A stretch of DNA of 64,000 bases from Vibrio echinoideorum (GCF_024347455.1 NZ_AP025483.1:1426001-1490000), one strand, 5' to 3'. Shown: positions 12,001 through 18,412, counted from the first letter of the stretch. Numbers and translations: made by a program. Notes: generated by a model from the sequence alone, not told the origin.

Positions 12001-12377
12001 ACACACTGATTGGCGGCGGTGGTTCAGATATTCTAACCGGTGGCGATGGTATGGACTCGTTCGTATGGCTTAATATCGAAGATGGCGTTGAAGACACCAT
12101 TACCGATTTCAGCCTATCTGAAGGTGACCAGATCGACTTGCGCGAAGTATTGCCAGAGCTGAAGAACACATCTCCAGACATGACGGCGTTACTGCAACAG
12201 ATAGACGCGAAAGTGGAAGGGGATGATATTGAGCTTACGATCAAGTCTGATGGTTTAGGTACCACGGAACAGGTGATTGTGGTTGAAGATCTTGCTCCTC
12301 AGTTGACGCTAAGCAGCACCATGCCGTCAGACATTCTGGATGCGTTAGTACAGCAGAATGTCATAACTCACGGTTAA
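3..12377 (+). CDS. Giant RTX/cadherin-like repeat adhesin, type I-secreted (5' partial)
   Basis: The frame is open to the left window edge, so the N-terminus is missing; about 4,120 residues are visible. Five long repeats, each starting with a VPxVxLSExxLADGS-like motif, begin near nt 27, 838, 1666, 2476 and 3286 (period about 270-276 residues). They are followed by domains starting DDVPxxT (near 3709, 4147, 4600), a long variable stretch, and three cadherin-like repeats at 10020, 10368 and 10716 (348, 348, 345 bp). The C-terminus has GGxGxDxLx calcium-binding nonapeptides (about 11930-12065) and a DTITDFxLxEGDxIDL segment typical of the T1SS_VCA0849 secretion target. Acidic DxDGDD motifs throughout suggest calcium binding. 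By family this is an extracellular biofilm or surface adhesin exported by a LapBCE-type machine. A hairpin terminator follows. Attachment to algal or particle surfaces is inference. Confidence 0.9.
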   Translation, partial: GDIPTIDAVPSVTLSETNLADGSAPSAGAVSSTQTITFTNQSDDVVRFRLEPTEFNTNDALKSNGLAVELREDPQGSGQYIGFTTSSSNVETTVFTLDFNAATLGEYTFTLIEALDHQDARGNNDLSFDLPVYAVDSDGDDSLVSQLGVTIGDDVQLMQGGTITSREPAASVETSNVIDVMPKQSADGAKVTSFVFEGNSAENLNQNVNGEQEFVFTEGSVFITTEGEIRFEPVRNQNHAGGDITKSIEVTSVDLDGDIVSSTVTLKIIDGDLPTIDLVPGITLSEVDLADGSVPTGNPVTMTQTITYTVGSDDVSHFRIDPTQFNISGALKSNGLDVQIKEQPADSGNYIGFVKDGSNVETNVFTISFSTSNLGQYTFTLLEALDHVDGLQNNILSFDVPVLAVDADGDDSAMSPMTVAITDDVQGVQDGTLSITEPSLADLTSGTRPTTPIIDVMPTQSADGAKVTQFTYDGGTAVTLDPSIATEQVFTVTDGLLYITIEGEVRFEPSRDLDHSSGDIVRTIVVTTSDFDNDTDTADVTLTIKDGIDPVINVVPDVNLSEVNLADGSMPSGSAVSSTHTITYTEGSDDFSHFRIATNEFNPGDLLKSSGLVVQLKEDPASAGDYIGFTDDGAGNVTDVFTIRFDSVNKGEFTFTLIEALDHLNGVLHNDLTFRLQVYAVDTDDSESTKRDVVVTIEDDIQQMQDGFLTITEPNTGSPTTATVDVMPIPSADGANITQFTYDGGSPITLNQNNNGEQEFVFTEGSLFVTLAGDVRFEPNRNLDHSAGNIVKSIVFTSSDFDNDIFSSTVTLTIIDGDGPTLNVVPSVSLSESLLADGSTPGTAAVSVTQTITSLASSDDIAEIVVEVGLFNTSGALKSDGLSLSLREDPENSGDYIAFTTDGMGVEKTIFTLDFNDANPSQYTFTLFERLDHVDGLGNNDLSFDLSVYAEDTDGDISASKPLTVTITDDVQLMQSGALNITEPTTGTPTTTVFDVMPAQSADGATITKFTYGSQPEESLVQTDTGEQEFVFIEGSLFINLEGDVRFEPNRNLDHSSGNIVKTITVTSEDKDGDIVTSTVTLTIADGAPPTIDTVPTVALAEANLVDGSSPILPVSQTETITFTEGSDDLSYFRIDTAQFNTSGDLKADGLVVQLKEDPANSGTYIGFVESGGVQTDIFTITFSSVVLGEYTFTLLEELDHLPVQGNNNQIFTLPVIAVDKDNTDSAMKPLTVTITDDVPTITDTTAASTFVVDEDDLGVLAQATGSFVTTEGADQVEVYELRDIATLEATLSSGNEGIKITEITGAANTTTYQGATDPSGTPIFTLVLTDDGAYTFTLLGPLDHEPSSEARNKLPISFDVVAVDSDGDDSNQYKLPIEVIDDVPVMTAPTGETVVDEDDLTGIGSDQSEDTIINGLFTVDEGADGVVKYELVDEDLVLTGLTSDGESLEWLAVSPIGTTFTYTAQTVTSNEAVFEIVFDTSNNSYQFELFKPLKHPDGADENNIELDFSVVAEDFDQDQSNAIDLKITVTDDVPLVTTQSITRLEGQNYNGSKVDMFADATDIGADGAVLSRIEGITSNGADIVFRTGNSGSYSDGFDLNSGTQQVRVYEQTDDGSGIVTRELGRLRINSNGEVEFRANGYLDHDGDTIDFSINVIATDGDLDTSETLLDITITDRDSTRIALKVTTFEDAGRDSTIPYATGDAPTLENVQDNQSGLPNAPAQVALQVNLYDQDNNESIGQLTIQNSNHRGSFYYFDGMEYHKLDPEPNGDIIFDASVMDQSFDPNPNEARQTIATIDNLFFVPDQNFGSNNNGVRINYELEIDNNGTPDHTINSNFRIEIEAVADIATWDDTNSTYQYQVNEDEDNVTLQLNAESQDNSRTETITYELEAVQGSGEFELLDQSGNVLTPTGGVYIIAAGDINSTVVNPIDNFSGQIEFKATAITEETRNPYDDAANGGANDKTTARSVEQNIIIDVTADADPGTFSISRIQINEDNIDDPDYLGPLDNKDAFTLDEVITMTGSVDTDGSEKLFVRINNITEGAVLSSTDSNVIINTVTINGIVYQEIAYSDLAKIEVTPTKHSNVDFTFDVTGVVKDTATLSTGSQVDEEILGTKTVNVEVKGVADVPYGGTNGTDWTTFTDGSTNGVQTTIEESQNGDSFALLDFTVLSGERRPDTGTTPLADDGSESITVILSGIPDGVILEDGDGTVIDLNFVGYETGPGGSPDLSKPIYEANITEAGKTSGIRIRPVDSSTENIHIQGKVIVTENDGHTLSFDQEVRVLVIPRIDTSATYVNTTNGDEDTAINIDWHPEGADYIDSDEHFTSITISGIPSGVTPTVNGDVTVVNDGAGTLTITPKDASQTPEQFTQIALANNFIQMTPPADSSVDFTLTTELKMEERDHEYTSSGLEDKDGGYVEADPDITGIINVQVRPVVEPGDANNRLVVDEIAGLTDLTTAVADALTGVLKFTTNSDNTSVTDEFVIRYEETDASSAIEEVDQLVIQLTNVDDSALSDDVLNQLLVIGAAYEGNGRWVVTNEDLFSISAPNGLTFPPVSNLPNVFNDIKMTIFSTVIDRGDGFETESSPAVQREGEVNLSFPEVLVGGNEVAADIAIVEDSVIDAVEDIQLDLGAALNGILSFTGRDGSTDQVTVIIDGTLVIDSNTSFPISLSGTSDVDFVNGKYVYETTVEKGVTVDSSGLLLNLPPNYSGDFRLPMTIVTKDLQSGDEKTLVTEVVIKVAPDAETDPTIDVTVVGSFDDAFNPVDTDGQSGQDPVGYEDTYIQLDFNSTISDQVSGVEGGQEEFTSITLTLDDPSIGAFYDNTGTSLGTSVTFNQAEIAAGALDNVLFRAVTNYPTSNDINQVQVNVSGTVTDTATYNDPASPAGTATDSDTFNTSVSFDVVPVVDDVLVTGPGSDPDVIEITGNEDQLISLSGTGPVSIALTDLDGSEQFVSIKFTDVPDGFQMRADAGSTYTVKNNGNGEWSVQLPQTSGLSFDLSEISILPPKNFSGTAEFGVEVFTQESLLGVPTAAANLPSFKLHVIPVGDDVDTNPIDSVTGNEGQNIDIEINATILDKELSATGSGTFTENAPETLRVEVAGVPQDASIFYPDGTTLASYDPATQLWTLDVPAQSLDKIVFNSGEHNSDAGNALGITGPLQITVRSVDTDADNTEYLGTPTSFDVDLVIDPINDQPTFVNVTNIETPEDISIAIDNFSIYDVDANFDNPDAPYILTLQVDQTLPGAQGVFEFTSSLDVSFVLQPDGSLVITGKEADINTALTNGAVTFKPDLDQNYLNQNGLVTINATLDDGGNNGLIDAGDPNTAQTNQTTFTIKVTEVNDAPVATDVDLGSIAEEGQLVIVEGDLITASSDLENHNLTVAGVTLTQGQGQLQRFENAGGADNATVTGPFWIFTAANDFNGDVKLGYSIIDDGTTNGAPDFLTDNAEISLVVTEVNDQPVATNVDLGTMPEEGQLIIKAEDLIAATTDPEGDAITVTGVAIDQGQGQLQKFENVGGVDDNSINGPYWVFTAADDYNGDVKFTYTVEDDGTTNGANDFLTDTAEISVVVTEVNDQPIATDIDLGNILEEGQLIIKEGDLIAATSDPENDTITVTNLVLDEGQGQLQRFENVGADDAMISGPYWIFTAADEYNGNVKFTYTVEDDGTTNGASDFLTDTAEITATVDGVNDTPVVNGDSVTTVIDEDVGQLLSGINVSDPDYVDTFSDDLMTVTLTVDYGTLNVSLPAVTTVMVNGNNTGSVILVGTLSDLNALIDTPTSPNGVYLDASLSPTNSIGLEVVAKDSGNPSGIAIETTPVVYNIAVTPVANAPTLSVDTASNYVRNITASQSVSASGIPLVGIIAALTDITEELTLHISDVPAGAQITSDVGSVTDLGGGVWVATADAIDSLQAVGLSQTPGSYTLKVEAVSEETDNNDTATSASIDLNLNIVSDAVDINLASETDDIQLLASANATDLTAGSGNDRLEGGAGDDTLVGGDGNDTLIGGGGSDILTGGDGMDSFVWLNIEDGVEDTITDFSLSEGDQIDLREVLPELKNTSPDMTALLQQIDAKVEGDDIELTIKSDGLGTTEQVIVVEDLAPQLTLSSTMPSDILDALVQQNVITHG
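10020..11060 (+). repeat. Three tandem 345-348 bp cadherin-like repeats inside the adhesin
   Basis: Each unit starts at a VNDxPxAT motif, continues through EEGQL and GQGQLQ, and ends DGTTNGAxDFLTD. Starts are 10020, 10368 and 10716, and a fourth VNDTP at 11061 opens a different domain. The strict spacing and closeness of copies suggest recent duplication and a recombination-prone segment. Confidence 0.85.
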
Positions 12378-12459
12378 AGTTAAATAGGTGAGCGCTAGTT
12401 ACGTGTCCGATAGTTAAGGGCACGATAGTGATTAGAAGCGAACCATCAAACCATAACGA

Positions 12460-12488
12460 AATAGGCCAGCAATGCTGGCCTATTTTTT
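12460..12488 (+). terminator. Intrinsic terminator of the adhesin gene
   Basis: An 11-bp stem, AATAGGCCAGC / GCTGGCCTATT, with a 3-nt loop is followed by a T-run. It lies between the convergent adhesin and PheC-like genes and may serve both. Confidence 0.8.
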
Positions 12489-12513
12489 GGTCACTGTATA
12501 AATCGAAAAGAGG

Positions 12514-13278
12514 TTACTTAAGAGAGTTGTGGATCAGGAACTCTTCTTCAACGCCTTTTAGTTTCATTTCATCCATAATGAAATTCACCGTGTTCAACAA
12601 ACGTTGTTCACCTTTTGGAATCAGGTAGCCGAATTGGCTGTTGGTGAACGGTGTTTCACAGCGAGCAGCTTCAAGACGTTCATCAGTCACTTGATAGAAC
12701 AGACCTTCAGGGGTTTCTGTCACCATCACATCAACTTTACCTTCCGCAACGGCTTGCGGAACATCTAGGTTGTTCTCGTAACGTGTAAAGCTCGCATCTT
12801 GTAAGTTAGCATCCGCGAAAATCTCATTAGTCCCGCCGATATTGACGCCAACACGCACAGAAGAAAGGTTCACTTTCTCAATGCTGTTGTATTGTTCTGC
12901 TTTGCCTTTCGCAACTAAGAAACACTTACCAAAGGTCATGTAGCCTTGAGTTTGTTCTGCGTTTAACTGACGCTGCATTTTACGTGTGATACCGCCCATC
13001 GCGATGTCGTATTTATCGCTGTCGAGGTCGGTTAGCAGATCTTTCCATGTAGTACGGACAATCTGTAATTCGACGCCCAGCTGCTCTGCAACATGCTTAG
13101 CTACGTCAATGTCATAACCAGAATAGCTCTTGCCATCAAAGTAAGAGAAAGGTTTGTAGTCGCCAGTGGTGCCAACGCGAAGTGTGCCTGATTTTTGGAT
13201 GTCTTCTAATTGGTCAGCTTGTGCTACACCAGAGAGCGCCAGAGTAATGGAAGCAAGTAATAGTGATGTTTTTGTCAT
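12514..13278 (-). CDS. Periplasmic solute-binding protein / cyclohexadienyl dehydratase (PheC)-like
   Basis: 254 residues with a signal peptide ending near SGVAQA. The type 3 periplasmic-binding fold is shown by GTLRVGTTGDYKPFSY near the mature N-terminus and by DIAMGGIT and GGTNEIFADANL further on. The GGTNExFAxANL segment is what I associate with PheC-type arogenate/prephenate dehydratases, which are enzymes descended from amino-acid-binding proteins. No ABC permease or ATPase lies beside it, which favours an enzyme or orphan receptor over a transporter subunit. It stands alone, convergent with the adhesin, with no TTGTAnTACAA operator upstream, so it is probably not part of the alginate regulon. 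The activity (dehydratase or amino-acid binding) cannot be settled from sequence here. Confidence 0.7.
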   Translation of the reverse strand: MTKTSLLLASITLALSGVAQADQLEDIQKSGTLRVGTTGDYKPFSYFDGKSYSGYDIDVAKHVAEQLGVELQIVRTTWKDLLTDLDSDKYDIAMGGITRKMQRQLNAEQTQGYMTFGKCFLVAKGKAEQYNSIEKVNLSSVRVGVNIGGTNEIFADANLQDASFTRYENNLDVPQAVAEGKVDVMVTETPEGLFYQVTDERLEAARCETPFTNSQFGYLIPKGEQRLLNTVNFIMDEMKLKGVEEEFLIHNSLK

Positions 13279-13466
13279 TGTAATTATCTGTTGTGTTTGT
13301 GTTGTTGTTCAAAGTAACAGAAAGAAAAGCAGAAAGAGATCAAACCATTGGAAATGGTTGTCAAGGAGATGAACACCGAGGGAAGGTTGGGGGATTTGCA
13401 TAGAGTCTTGAAAATAGAGGCGTGTACGTACTAGTTCAATTTTGATAAACCGTAGACAAACAAAAA

Positions 13467-13491
13467 GCCCATGTTATCGAATAACATGGGC
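13467..13491 (-). terminator. Intrinsic terminator of SSS symporter no. 1
   Basis: An 11-bp stem, GCCCATGTTAT / ATAACATGGGC, with a 3-nt loop. On the minus strand it is followed by TTTTTG. It lies just downstream of the symporter stop. Confidence 0.8.
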
Positions 13492-13535
13492 TTCATTTTG
13501 GTTTAACTTGTTAGCTGCTTATTTTAGCTGTTTAG

Positions 13536-15302
13536 CTATTTAGCAACTGACTCGTTGTTCATCTTAGCCGGAGCTTTAGATGCGTTAACCAGTAGGATAC
13601 CAACGGTTAGTACCATCGAACCACATAGTAGGAACAACAAGCGTCCTGTTGGTTCGTTTGGAATTAGAGCCATTGCTAGAATACCGAAACCTGCTGTGCT
13701 GATAAGCTTACCAAGCATTGAACGCTGTTTAGTATCTAGGTTTTGTTGCTCTTCACCTTCAGCAACAAGTGGTGTATTCCAGTTAGTAAACAATGTATCA
13801 ACTTCTTTCTCACGCTCAGTTGATAGAGGTTTATAGAAGAATTGAGTTGCTAAGAAGAAGCCACCAGTAAAGATTACGTGTGCAGCTAAGCTTAAGCCAA
13901 CTTTAAGATCTGCCCACTCACGACCAGTCAATTGTTGCTCTAAACCAAATAGGTGTTCAATATCTTCTGCTTGTAGAGAAATACCAAAGATGTAAGAAAC
14001 AAAACCACCGACAATCAATGTAGTCCAAGCCGACCAATCTGGTGTTTTACGAATAATCATACCTAGGAAGATTGGAATAAGCATTGGGAAGCCGATTAAT
14101 GCACCCACGTTCATTACGATATCAAATAAGCTTAAGTGACGTAACGAGTTAATGTATAGGCCAATCGAGATAATGATTATACCCATCAGAATTGTCGTTA
14201 GCTTACTTACAATCACGAGTTCTTTTTGCTCTGCATTCTTGCGAAGAACAGGGCTATAGAAGTTCATTACAAAGATGCCAGCGTTACGGTTCAAACCTGA
14301 ATCCATAGAAGACATTGTTGCAGCGAACATCGCAGACATTAATAGACCAACCATACCTGCTGGCATTACGTTTTGTACGAATGCTAGGTAAGCAGCATCA
14401 CCCGCTTTATCACCCATTGAAGCGTACTCCAATGCGAAATCAGGCATGAATGCACTTACGTACCAAGGTGGTAGGAACCAGATAAGAGGGCCAACAACCA
14501 TTAGGATACATGCTAAGCCTGCCGCTTTACGCGCATTTTCACTGTCTTTAGCACATAAGTAACGATAAGCATTGATACTGTTATTCATTACACCGAACTG
14601 CTTCACAAAGATGAAAACAACCCATAGTACGAATACACTTACATAGTTGAGGTTATTCCCCAACATGAAGTCACCTTGGAAATTATCAACAATGTTCGTA
14701 ATGCCACCACCGTGGAAGTAAGCAGCAACCGCACAAGTGATCGTAACCGCCATGATAACTAGCATTTGCATGAAGTCAGATGCGACAACGGCCCAAGACC
14801 CACCAGTTACCGACATGATGACTAACACAGCACCGGTGAAGATGATGGTGGTTTCCATAGGGATATTAAATACAGCAGCAACAAAGATTGCTAGACCATT
14901 TAGCCAAATACCTGCAGAAATTAGGCTGTCCGGCATACCGAACCAAGTAAAGAATTGCTCTGAAGTTTTACCAAAACGCTGTCTGATTGCTTCAATCGCG
15001 GTTACAACACGAAGTTGACGGAACTTTGGGGCAAAGTACATGTAGTTCATGAAATAACCAAATGCATTGGCTAAGAACAGAATTACAATAACAAAACCAT
15101 CGGAGAATGCGCGTCCTGCGGCTCCAGTAAACGTCCATGCTGAAAACTGTGTCATGAAGGCGGTTGCACCAACCATCCACCACAACATTTTGCCGCCCCC
15201 TCTGAAGTAATCACTAGTCGACGTGGTGAACTTACGGAACATCCAACCAATAGCGATTAAAAAGAAGAAGTAGGCGAGAACAACAAAAGTATCAATAGTC
15301 AT
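13536..15302 (-). CDS. Sodium:solute symporter (SSS family), probable alginate mono/oligomer importer no. 1
   Basis: 588 residues, polytopic, opening with a membrane segment and then SDYFRGGGKMLWWMVGATAF, a stretch nearly shared with the two other SSS proteins in this window (33495 and 62194). The hydrophobicity pattern suggests about 13-14 membrane helices and a cytoplasmic tail ending with one more hydrophobic segment. SSS proteins (TC 2.A.21) couple substrate entry to sodium. Homologues beside alginate lyases in V. splendidus were described as Toa oligoalginate/DEH transporters (recalled, not checked). Two operator-like palindromes lie upstream (15364, 15512), and a strong terminator follows. 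It is the most diverged of the three paralogues and may take a different alginate product, such as DEH or a specific oligomer size; that is inference. Confidence 0.88.
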   Translation of the reverse strand: MTIDTFVVLAYFFFLIAIGWMFRKFTTSTSDYFRGGGKMLWWMVGATAFMTQFSAWTFTGAAGRAFSDGFVIVILFLANAFGYFMNYMYFAPKFRQLRVVTAIEAIRQRFGKTSEQFFTWFGMPDSLISAGIWLNGLAIFVAAVFNIPMETTIIFTGAVLVIMSVTGGSWAVVASDFMQMLVIMAVTITCAVAAYFHGGGITNIVDNFQGDFMLGNNLNYVSVFVLWVVFIFVKQFGVMNNSINAYRYLCAKDSENARKAAGLACILMVVGPLIWFLPPWYVSAFMPDFALEYASMGDKAGDAAYLAFVQNVMPAGMVGLLMSAMFAATMSSMDSGLNRNAGIFVMNFYSPVLRKNAEQKELVIVSKLTTILMGIIIISIGLYINSLRHLSLFDIVMNVGALIGFPMLIPIFLGMIIRKTPDWSAWTTLIVGGFVSYIFGISLQAEDIEHLFGLEQQLTGREWADLKVGLSLAAHVIFTGGFFLATQFFYKPLSTEREKEVDTLFTNWNTPLVAEGEEQQNLDTKQRSMLGKLISTAGFGILAMALIPNEPTGRLLFLLCGSMVLTVGILLVNASKAPAKMNNESVAK

Positions 15303-15363
15303 CTTTTCAGCCTTTTAAATATCATAATTAACTGGGCTTAGATTAACGCGTCCAAAGGTTTAT

Positions 15364-15374
15364 TTGTACTACAA
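15364..15374. promoter_or_regulatory. Putative FadR/GntR operator TTGTACTACAA upstream of SSS no. 1
   Basis: Palindrome 62 bp upstream of the symporter start (minus strand). It fits the TTGTAnTACAA pattern found before many alginate genes here and the tnGTnnnACna consensus known for FadR-type GntR regulators. Confidence 0.6.
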
Positions 15375-15511
15375 TATGTCTTTAGTATGATCTAGGTCGC
15401 ATTGATTTTTGAGCGCACACGACAAGCTAGCTTAACTTGCTGTTTTTATTGTCTTTAATTGTTTTTATGAATTGCTCTAGATCCAAGATAAATTGAAGCT
15501 CAAATGTTTAT

Positions 15512-15522
15512 ATGTATTACAA
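15512..15522. promoter_or_regulatory. Second operator-like site ATGTATTACAA
   Basis: One mismatch to the operator pattern, 138 bp upstream of the first site. It could be an auxiliary site for the same promoter. Confidence 0.4.
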
Positions 15523-16282
15523 TATAAGTAATAAGGCTTTAGTTTGCCTTATTTATAAGATTTTAATTATAACCGTAACAAATGTGCTACAACTGAACGT
15601 GGTTGTGCGACGGGATTCACGTTAAATCTCCGTACTAAATCGCAAAATATTGTTTCTAGCATTTAAGTGTAGCTTATTGTTTTTATGTCGCTATTTTCTA
15701 TTTCACGCCCTGAATTGCTCATTATTTATCCGTACTATTTATCTACGCGATTTATCCGCTCAATTTTTCTGCTGTTCTTGTGTTTAGAGTCTTGGTTTGT
15801 CCAACCGCTCGAAATTGGAGTAGGCGCTAGCGAGAATTATACCCAATACCCAATATCCGATATCCGATATCCGATATCCGATAAGCGATAATCATAGCCA
15901 TAAGCCTTGTATTGCTTCATGGCGATTTCTAACCATATGTAAGAGGTTTGTATGCTTAATAGTGAGTAAGGGCGGATGCGTCGATACAGGGCTCAAGACA
16001 CGGTATGAGTCGAGTGAGTTAGATTACATAAGTGAGTGCTTAGAGTGTTTGCCAGGTCGTGTAAGGCGTTTTAGCACAGTGAAATAGCACGTGCACAAAA
16101 TTACAAATTACCAGTCACAAAGCTGGTGGATGGCCTGATAAACGGGAATGTATTGTAGAGGTCTTAACTTGTTTGAGCGTCGTGCTCTTCAGGTAACAGC
16201 CTCAAACTATCAACGATCAAACTTCAGTTACCCAAAAGATTTAGATAACAAAATCCAGTTATTGAAAAACCTCAGATAACAA
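15523..16282. other. Intergenic region with no recognised gene
   Basis: About 760 bp between the symporter promoter and the eda terminator. I see a short heptamer repeat array (15853-15880) and no ORF with recognisable protein content. The 68-codon frame at 15685 has no convincing ribosome site and ends inside the repeat. Confidence 0.5.
15853..15880. repeat. Heptanucleotide tandem repeat, 4 exact copies of ATATCCG
   Basis: Four exact ATATCCG copies followed by a partial copy, in non-coding DNA. Confidence 0.85.
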
Positions 16283-16306
16283 AAAGCCCCACCGAAGTGA
16301 GGCTTT
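16283..16306 (-). terminator. Intrinsic terminator of the kdgF-kdgK-eda operon
   Basis: Stem AAAGCCTCAC / GTGGGGCTTT (minus strand, one mismatch) with a TTCG loop and trailing T-run, 20 bp after the eda stop. Confidence 0.8.
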
Positions 16307-16326
16307 ATCACGAAATCTAAAACAGA

Positions 16327-16953
16327 TTAAGCGTTAACGTGAGCAACAGCATCACGAACAAGCTTACCTAGTTCGTCCCATTTACCTTCGTCGATAAGGT
16401 TAGTTGGAACCATCCAAGTACCGCCACACGCAAGTACAGAAGGGATAGATAGATATTCATCTACATTCTTTAAGCTTACGCCGCCAGTAGGCATGAATTT
16501 AACAGGGTAAACCGCTGTTAGTGCTTTAAGCATACCAGTACCGCCAGAAGGCTCAGCAGGGAAGAACTTCAACGTGCGAAGACCCATTTCCATTGCTTGC
16601 TCAACTAGGCTTGGGTTGTTTACGCCCGGTACGATAGCAACACCTTTATCGATACAGTATTGAACAGTACGTGGGTTAAAACCTGGGCTTACGATGAAAT
16701 CAACACCCGCTTCGATAGATGCGTCAACTTGCTCGTTAGTCAGTACTGTACCTGAACCGATTAGCATGTCAGGGAACTCTTTACGCATGATGCGAATCGC
16801 TTCGATTGCACATTCTGTACGTAGTGTGATTTCTGCACATGGCATGCCGTTTTCAACAAGTGCTTTACCTAGAGGGATAGCGTCTTCAGCACGGTTGATA
16901 GCGATTACAGGAATTACTTTTAGGTTTGCTAGTTGTTCATTTAATGTAGTCAT
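16327..16953 (-). CDS. eda: KDPG aldolase
   Basis: 208 residues, full length for 2-keto-3-deoxy-6-phosphogluconate aldolase, a cytoplasmic (beta/alpha)8 class I aldolase that splits KDPG into pyruvate and glyceraldehyde-3-phosphate. The general-base glutamate is E41 in AEITLRT, and the Schiff-base lysine is K129 in LKFFPAE. Both are offset by four from E45/K133 of the E. coli enzyme. The GSGT and SPGF motifs of the family are present. It is the last gene of the kdgF-kdgK-eda operon, 73 bp after kdgK, and is followed by a terminator. It provides the final step of uronate catabolism from alginate. A GAGAAAG ribosome site precedes the ATG. Confidence 0.96.
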   Translation of the reverse strand: MTTLNEQLANLKVIPVIAINRAEDAIPLGKALVENGMPCAEITLRTECAIEAIRIMRKEFPDMLIGSGTVLTNEQVDASIEAGVDFIVSPGFNPRTVQYCIDKGVAIVPGVNNPSLVEQAMEMGLRTLKFFPAEPSGGTGMLKALTAVYPVKFMPTGGVSLKNVDEYLSIPSVLACGGTWMVPTNLIDEGKWDELGKLVRDAVAHVNA

Positions 16954-17026
16954 GAATTCTTTCTCACGTTAATTATGGGCTTGCTTTTAACTAAGCAAAC
17001 CCTTGATTAATATATAAAGTGCGTAA

Positions 17027-17959
17027 TTATAGAGACAGATCAGGCGTCGCATCTACAGGAATGATAGCACCTGGATGCTGAATCACGGTTCCTGCCACAA
17101 TATGACCTGCAAATGCTGCGTCACGAGCATTACCGCCGCTCAAACGCTTAGCCAAGAAGCCAGCACTGAACGAGTCGCCAGCAGCCGTAGTATCTACGAT
17201 GTTGTCAACTGGGTTTGGAGCTACATATTGAGCACTTTGGCTTTCGACGACTAAGCAGTCTTTCGCGCCACGTTTGATCACGATCTCTTTCACACCAGAC
17301 TCAGACGTACGAGCAATACATTGTTCAATGCTTTCGTCGCCGTATAACTCTTGTTCATCATCAAACGTTAGTAGAGCCGTGTCGGTGTACTTAAGCATTT
17401 TCAAGTACCAAGAAATTGCTTCTTGTTGGCTTTCCCAAAGTTTAGGACGGTAGTTATTGTCGAAGAATACTTGACCGCCTTGAGCTTTAAATTTGTCTAA
17501 GAAGTTAAACAGCTGTGTGCGACCATTTTCTGTCAAGATAGCAAGCGTAATGCCACTTAGGTAAACCGCATCAAAAGAGAACAGCTTATCAAGTAGAGCA
17601 GGCGTGTCTTGCTGATCAAACATGAACTTCGCTGCAGCATCACTACGCCAGTAGTGGAAGCTACGCTCACCAGTTTCATCGGTCTCGATGTAATAAAGCC
17701 CTGGTTGTTTGTGATCGAGCTGAGCCACCAAGCTTGTGTCGATACCTTCAGCTTGCCACTTTTCTAACATGTCAGTACTGAATGGGTCAGTGCCAAGTGC
17801 TGTTACATAGCTTGTTTGGATGCCATGTTCTTTTGTTAAGCGTGACAGGTAAAGTGCAGTATTTAGCGTATCGCCACCAAAACTTTGCTTAAGCCCATCT
17901 TGTTTCTTTTGTAGCTCAACCATGCACTCGCCAATGACCGCGATGTTTAATGATTTCAT
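17027..17959 (-). CDS. kdgK: 2-keto-3-deoxygluconate kinase (PfkB family)
   Basis: 310 residues. The N-terminus IAVIGECMVEL and the glycine-rich SFGGDTLNTALYLSRL match ribokinase/PfkB sugar kinases of the KDG kinase branch. The C-terminal signature DTTAAGDSFSAGF contains the catalytic aspartate of the AAGD motif. It phosphorylates KDG to KDPG with ATP in the cytoplasm. It sits 34 bp after kdgF and 73 bp before eda in one operon, so substrate and product are handled by its neighbours. No internal promoter or operator was seen, so expression probably depends on the site upstream of kdgF. Confidence 0.94.
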   Translation of the reverse strand: MKSLNIAVIGECMVELQKKQDGLKQSFGGDTLNTALYLSRLTKEHGIQTSYVTALGTDPFSTDMLEKWQAEGIDTSLVAQLDHKQPGLYYIETDETGERSFHYWRSDAAAKFMFDQQDTPALLDKLFSFDAVYLSGITLAILTENGRTQLFNFLDKFKAQGGQVFFDNNYRPKLWESQQEAISWYLKMLKYTDTALLTFDDEQELYGDESIEQCIARTSESGVKEIVIKRGAKDCLVVESQSAQYVAPNPVDNIVDTTAAGDSFSAGFLAKRLSGGNARDAAFAGHIVAGTVIQHPGAIIPVDATPDLSL

Positions 17960-17993
17960 ATGCTTACCTTAGCAACTGAGGTTGCGCTATTCA

Positions 17994-18329
17994 TTATTTT
18001 AAAAAGTCTTCACGCGCAGGGTTGAAGATATCAAGAAGGATGCTGTCTTGCTCTAGTGCAACAGCACCGTGCATCATGTGTTTACGAGCGAAGTAAGCGT
18101 CGCCTTCTTTAAGTACTCTCTTCTCGCCTTCGATCTCAGCTTCAAAGCTACCACGAACAACATAACCGATTTGGTCATGAATTTCGTGTGTGTGAGGATG
18201 GCCAATGGCACCCTTATCAAAACACAGGTGTACAGCCATTAGATCGTCAGTGTAAGCAACGATTTTACGTTTAATACCGCCACCAAGTTCTTCCCATGGA
18301 TTTTCATCTAGCATAAAGAAAGAGTTCAT
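17994..18329 (-). CDS. kdgF: KdgF-type cupin: linearises unsaturated uronate
   Basis: 111-residue single-domain cupin. The metal ligands H46, H48, Q53 and H87 fall at the same numbers as those I recall for Yersinia KdgF. D100 and R106 match its catalytic Asp/Arg pair with a shift of two. KdgF opens 4,5-unsaturated monouronates, from pectin or alginate, into the keto form that the downstream pathway uses (DEH for alginate). It acts in the cytoplasm on the product of the PL15/PL17 exolyases. It is the first gene of the operon with kdgK and eda, has a GGAG ribosome site, and lies divergent from the PL17 genes with its own operator at 18402. Confidence 0.92.
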   Translation of the reverse strand: MNSFFMLDENPWEELGGGIKRKIVAYTDDLMAVHLCFDKGAIGHPHTHEIHDQIGYVVRGSFEAEIEGEKRVLKEGDAYFARKHMMHGAVALEQDSILLDIFNPAREDFLK

Positions 18330-18401
18330 TGTGTATCTCCTAATCTGTTTAAATCTTTTAAGTGTAACTAGCTTGCATTCATAATAAGGGAATGAGCCTA
18401 A

Positions 18402-18412
18402 TTGTAATACAA
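18402..18412. promoter_or_regulatory. Putative operator TTGTAATACAA of the kdgF operon
   Basis: Perfect palindromic halves, 73 bp upstream of the kdgF ATG. On the minus strand TTACAA at its edge is followed about 16 nt later by TATTAT, so the site would overlap the -35 region of a sigma70 promoter. Confidence 0.65.

Noticed and set aside
15685..15891. 68-codon ORF with a hydrophobic stretch
   Set aside because: No ribosome site, no recognisable family, and its end runs through a heptamer repeat.
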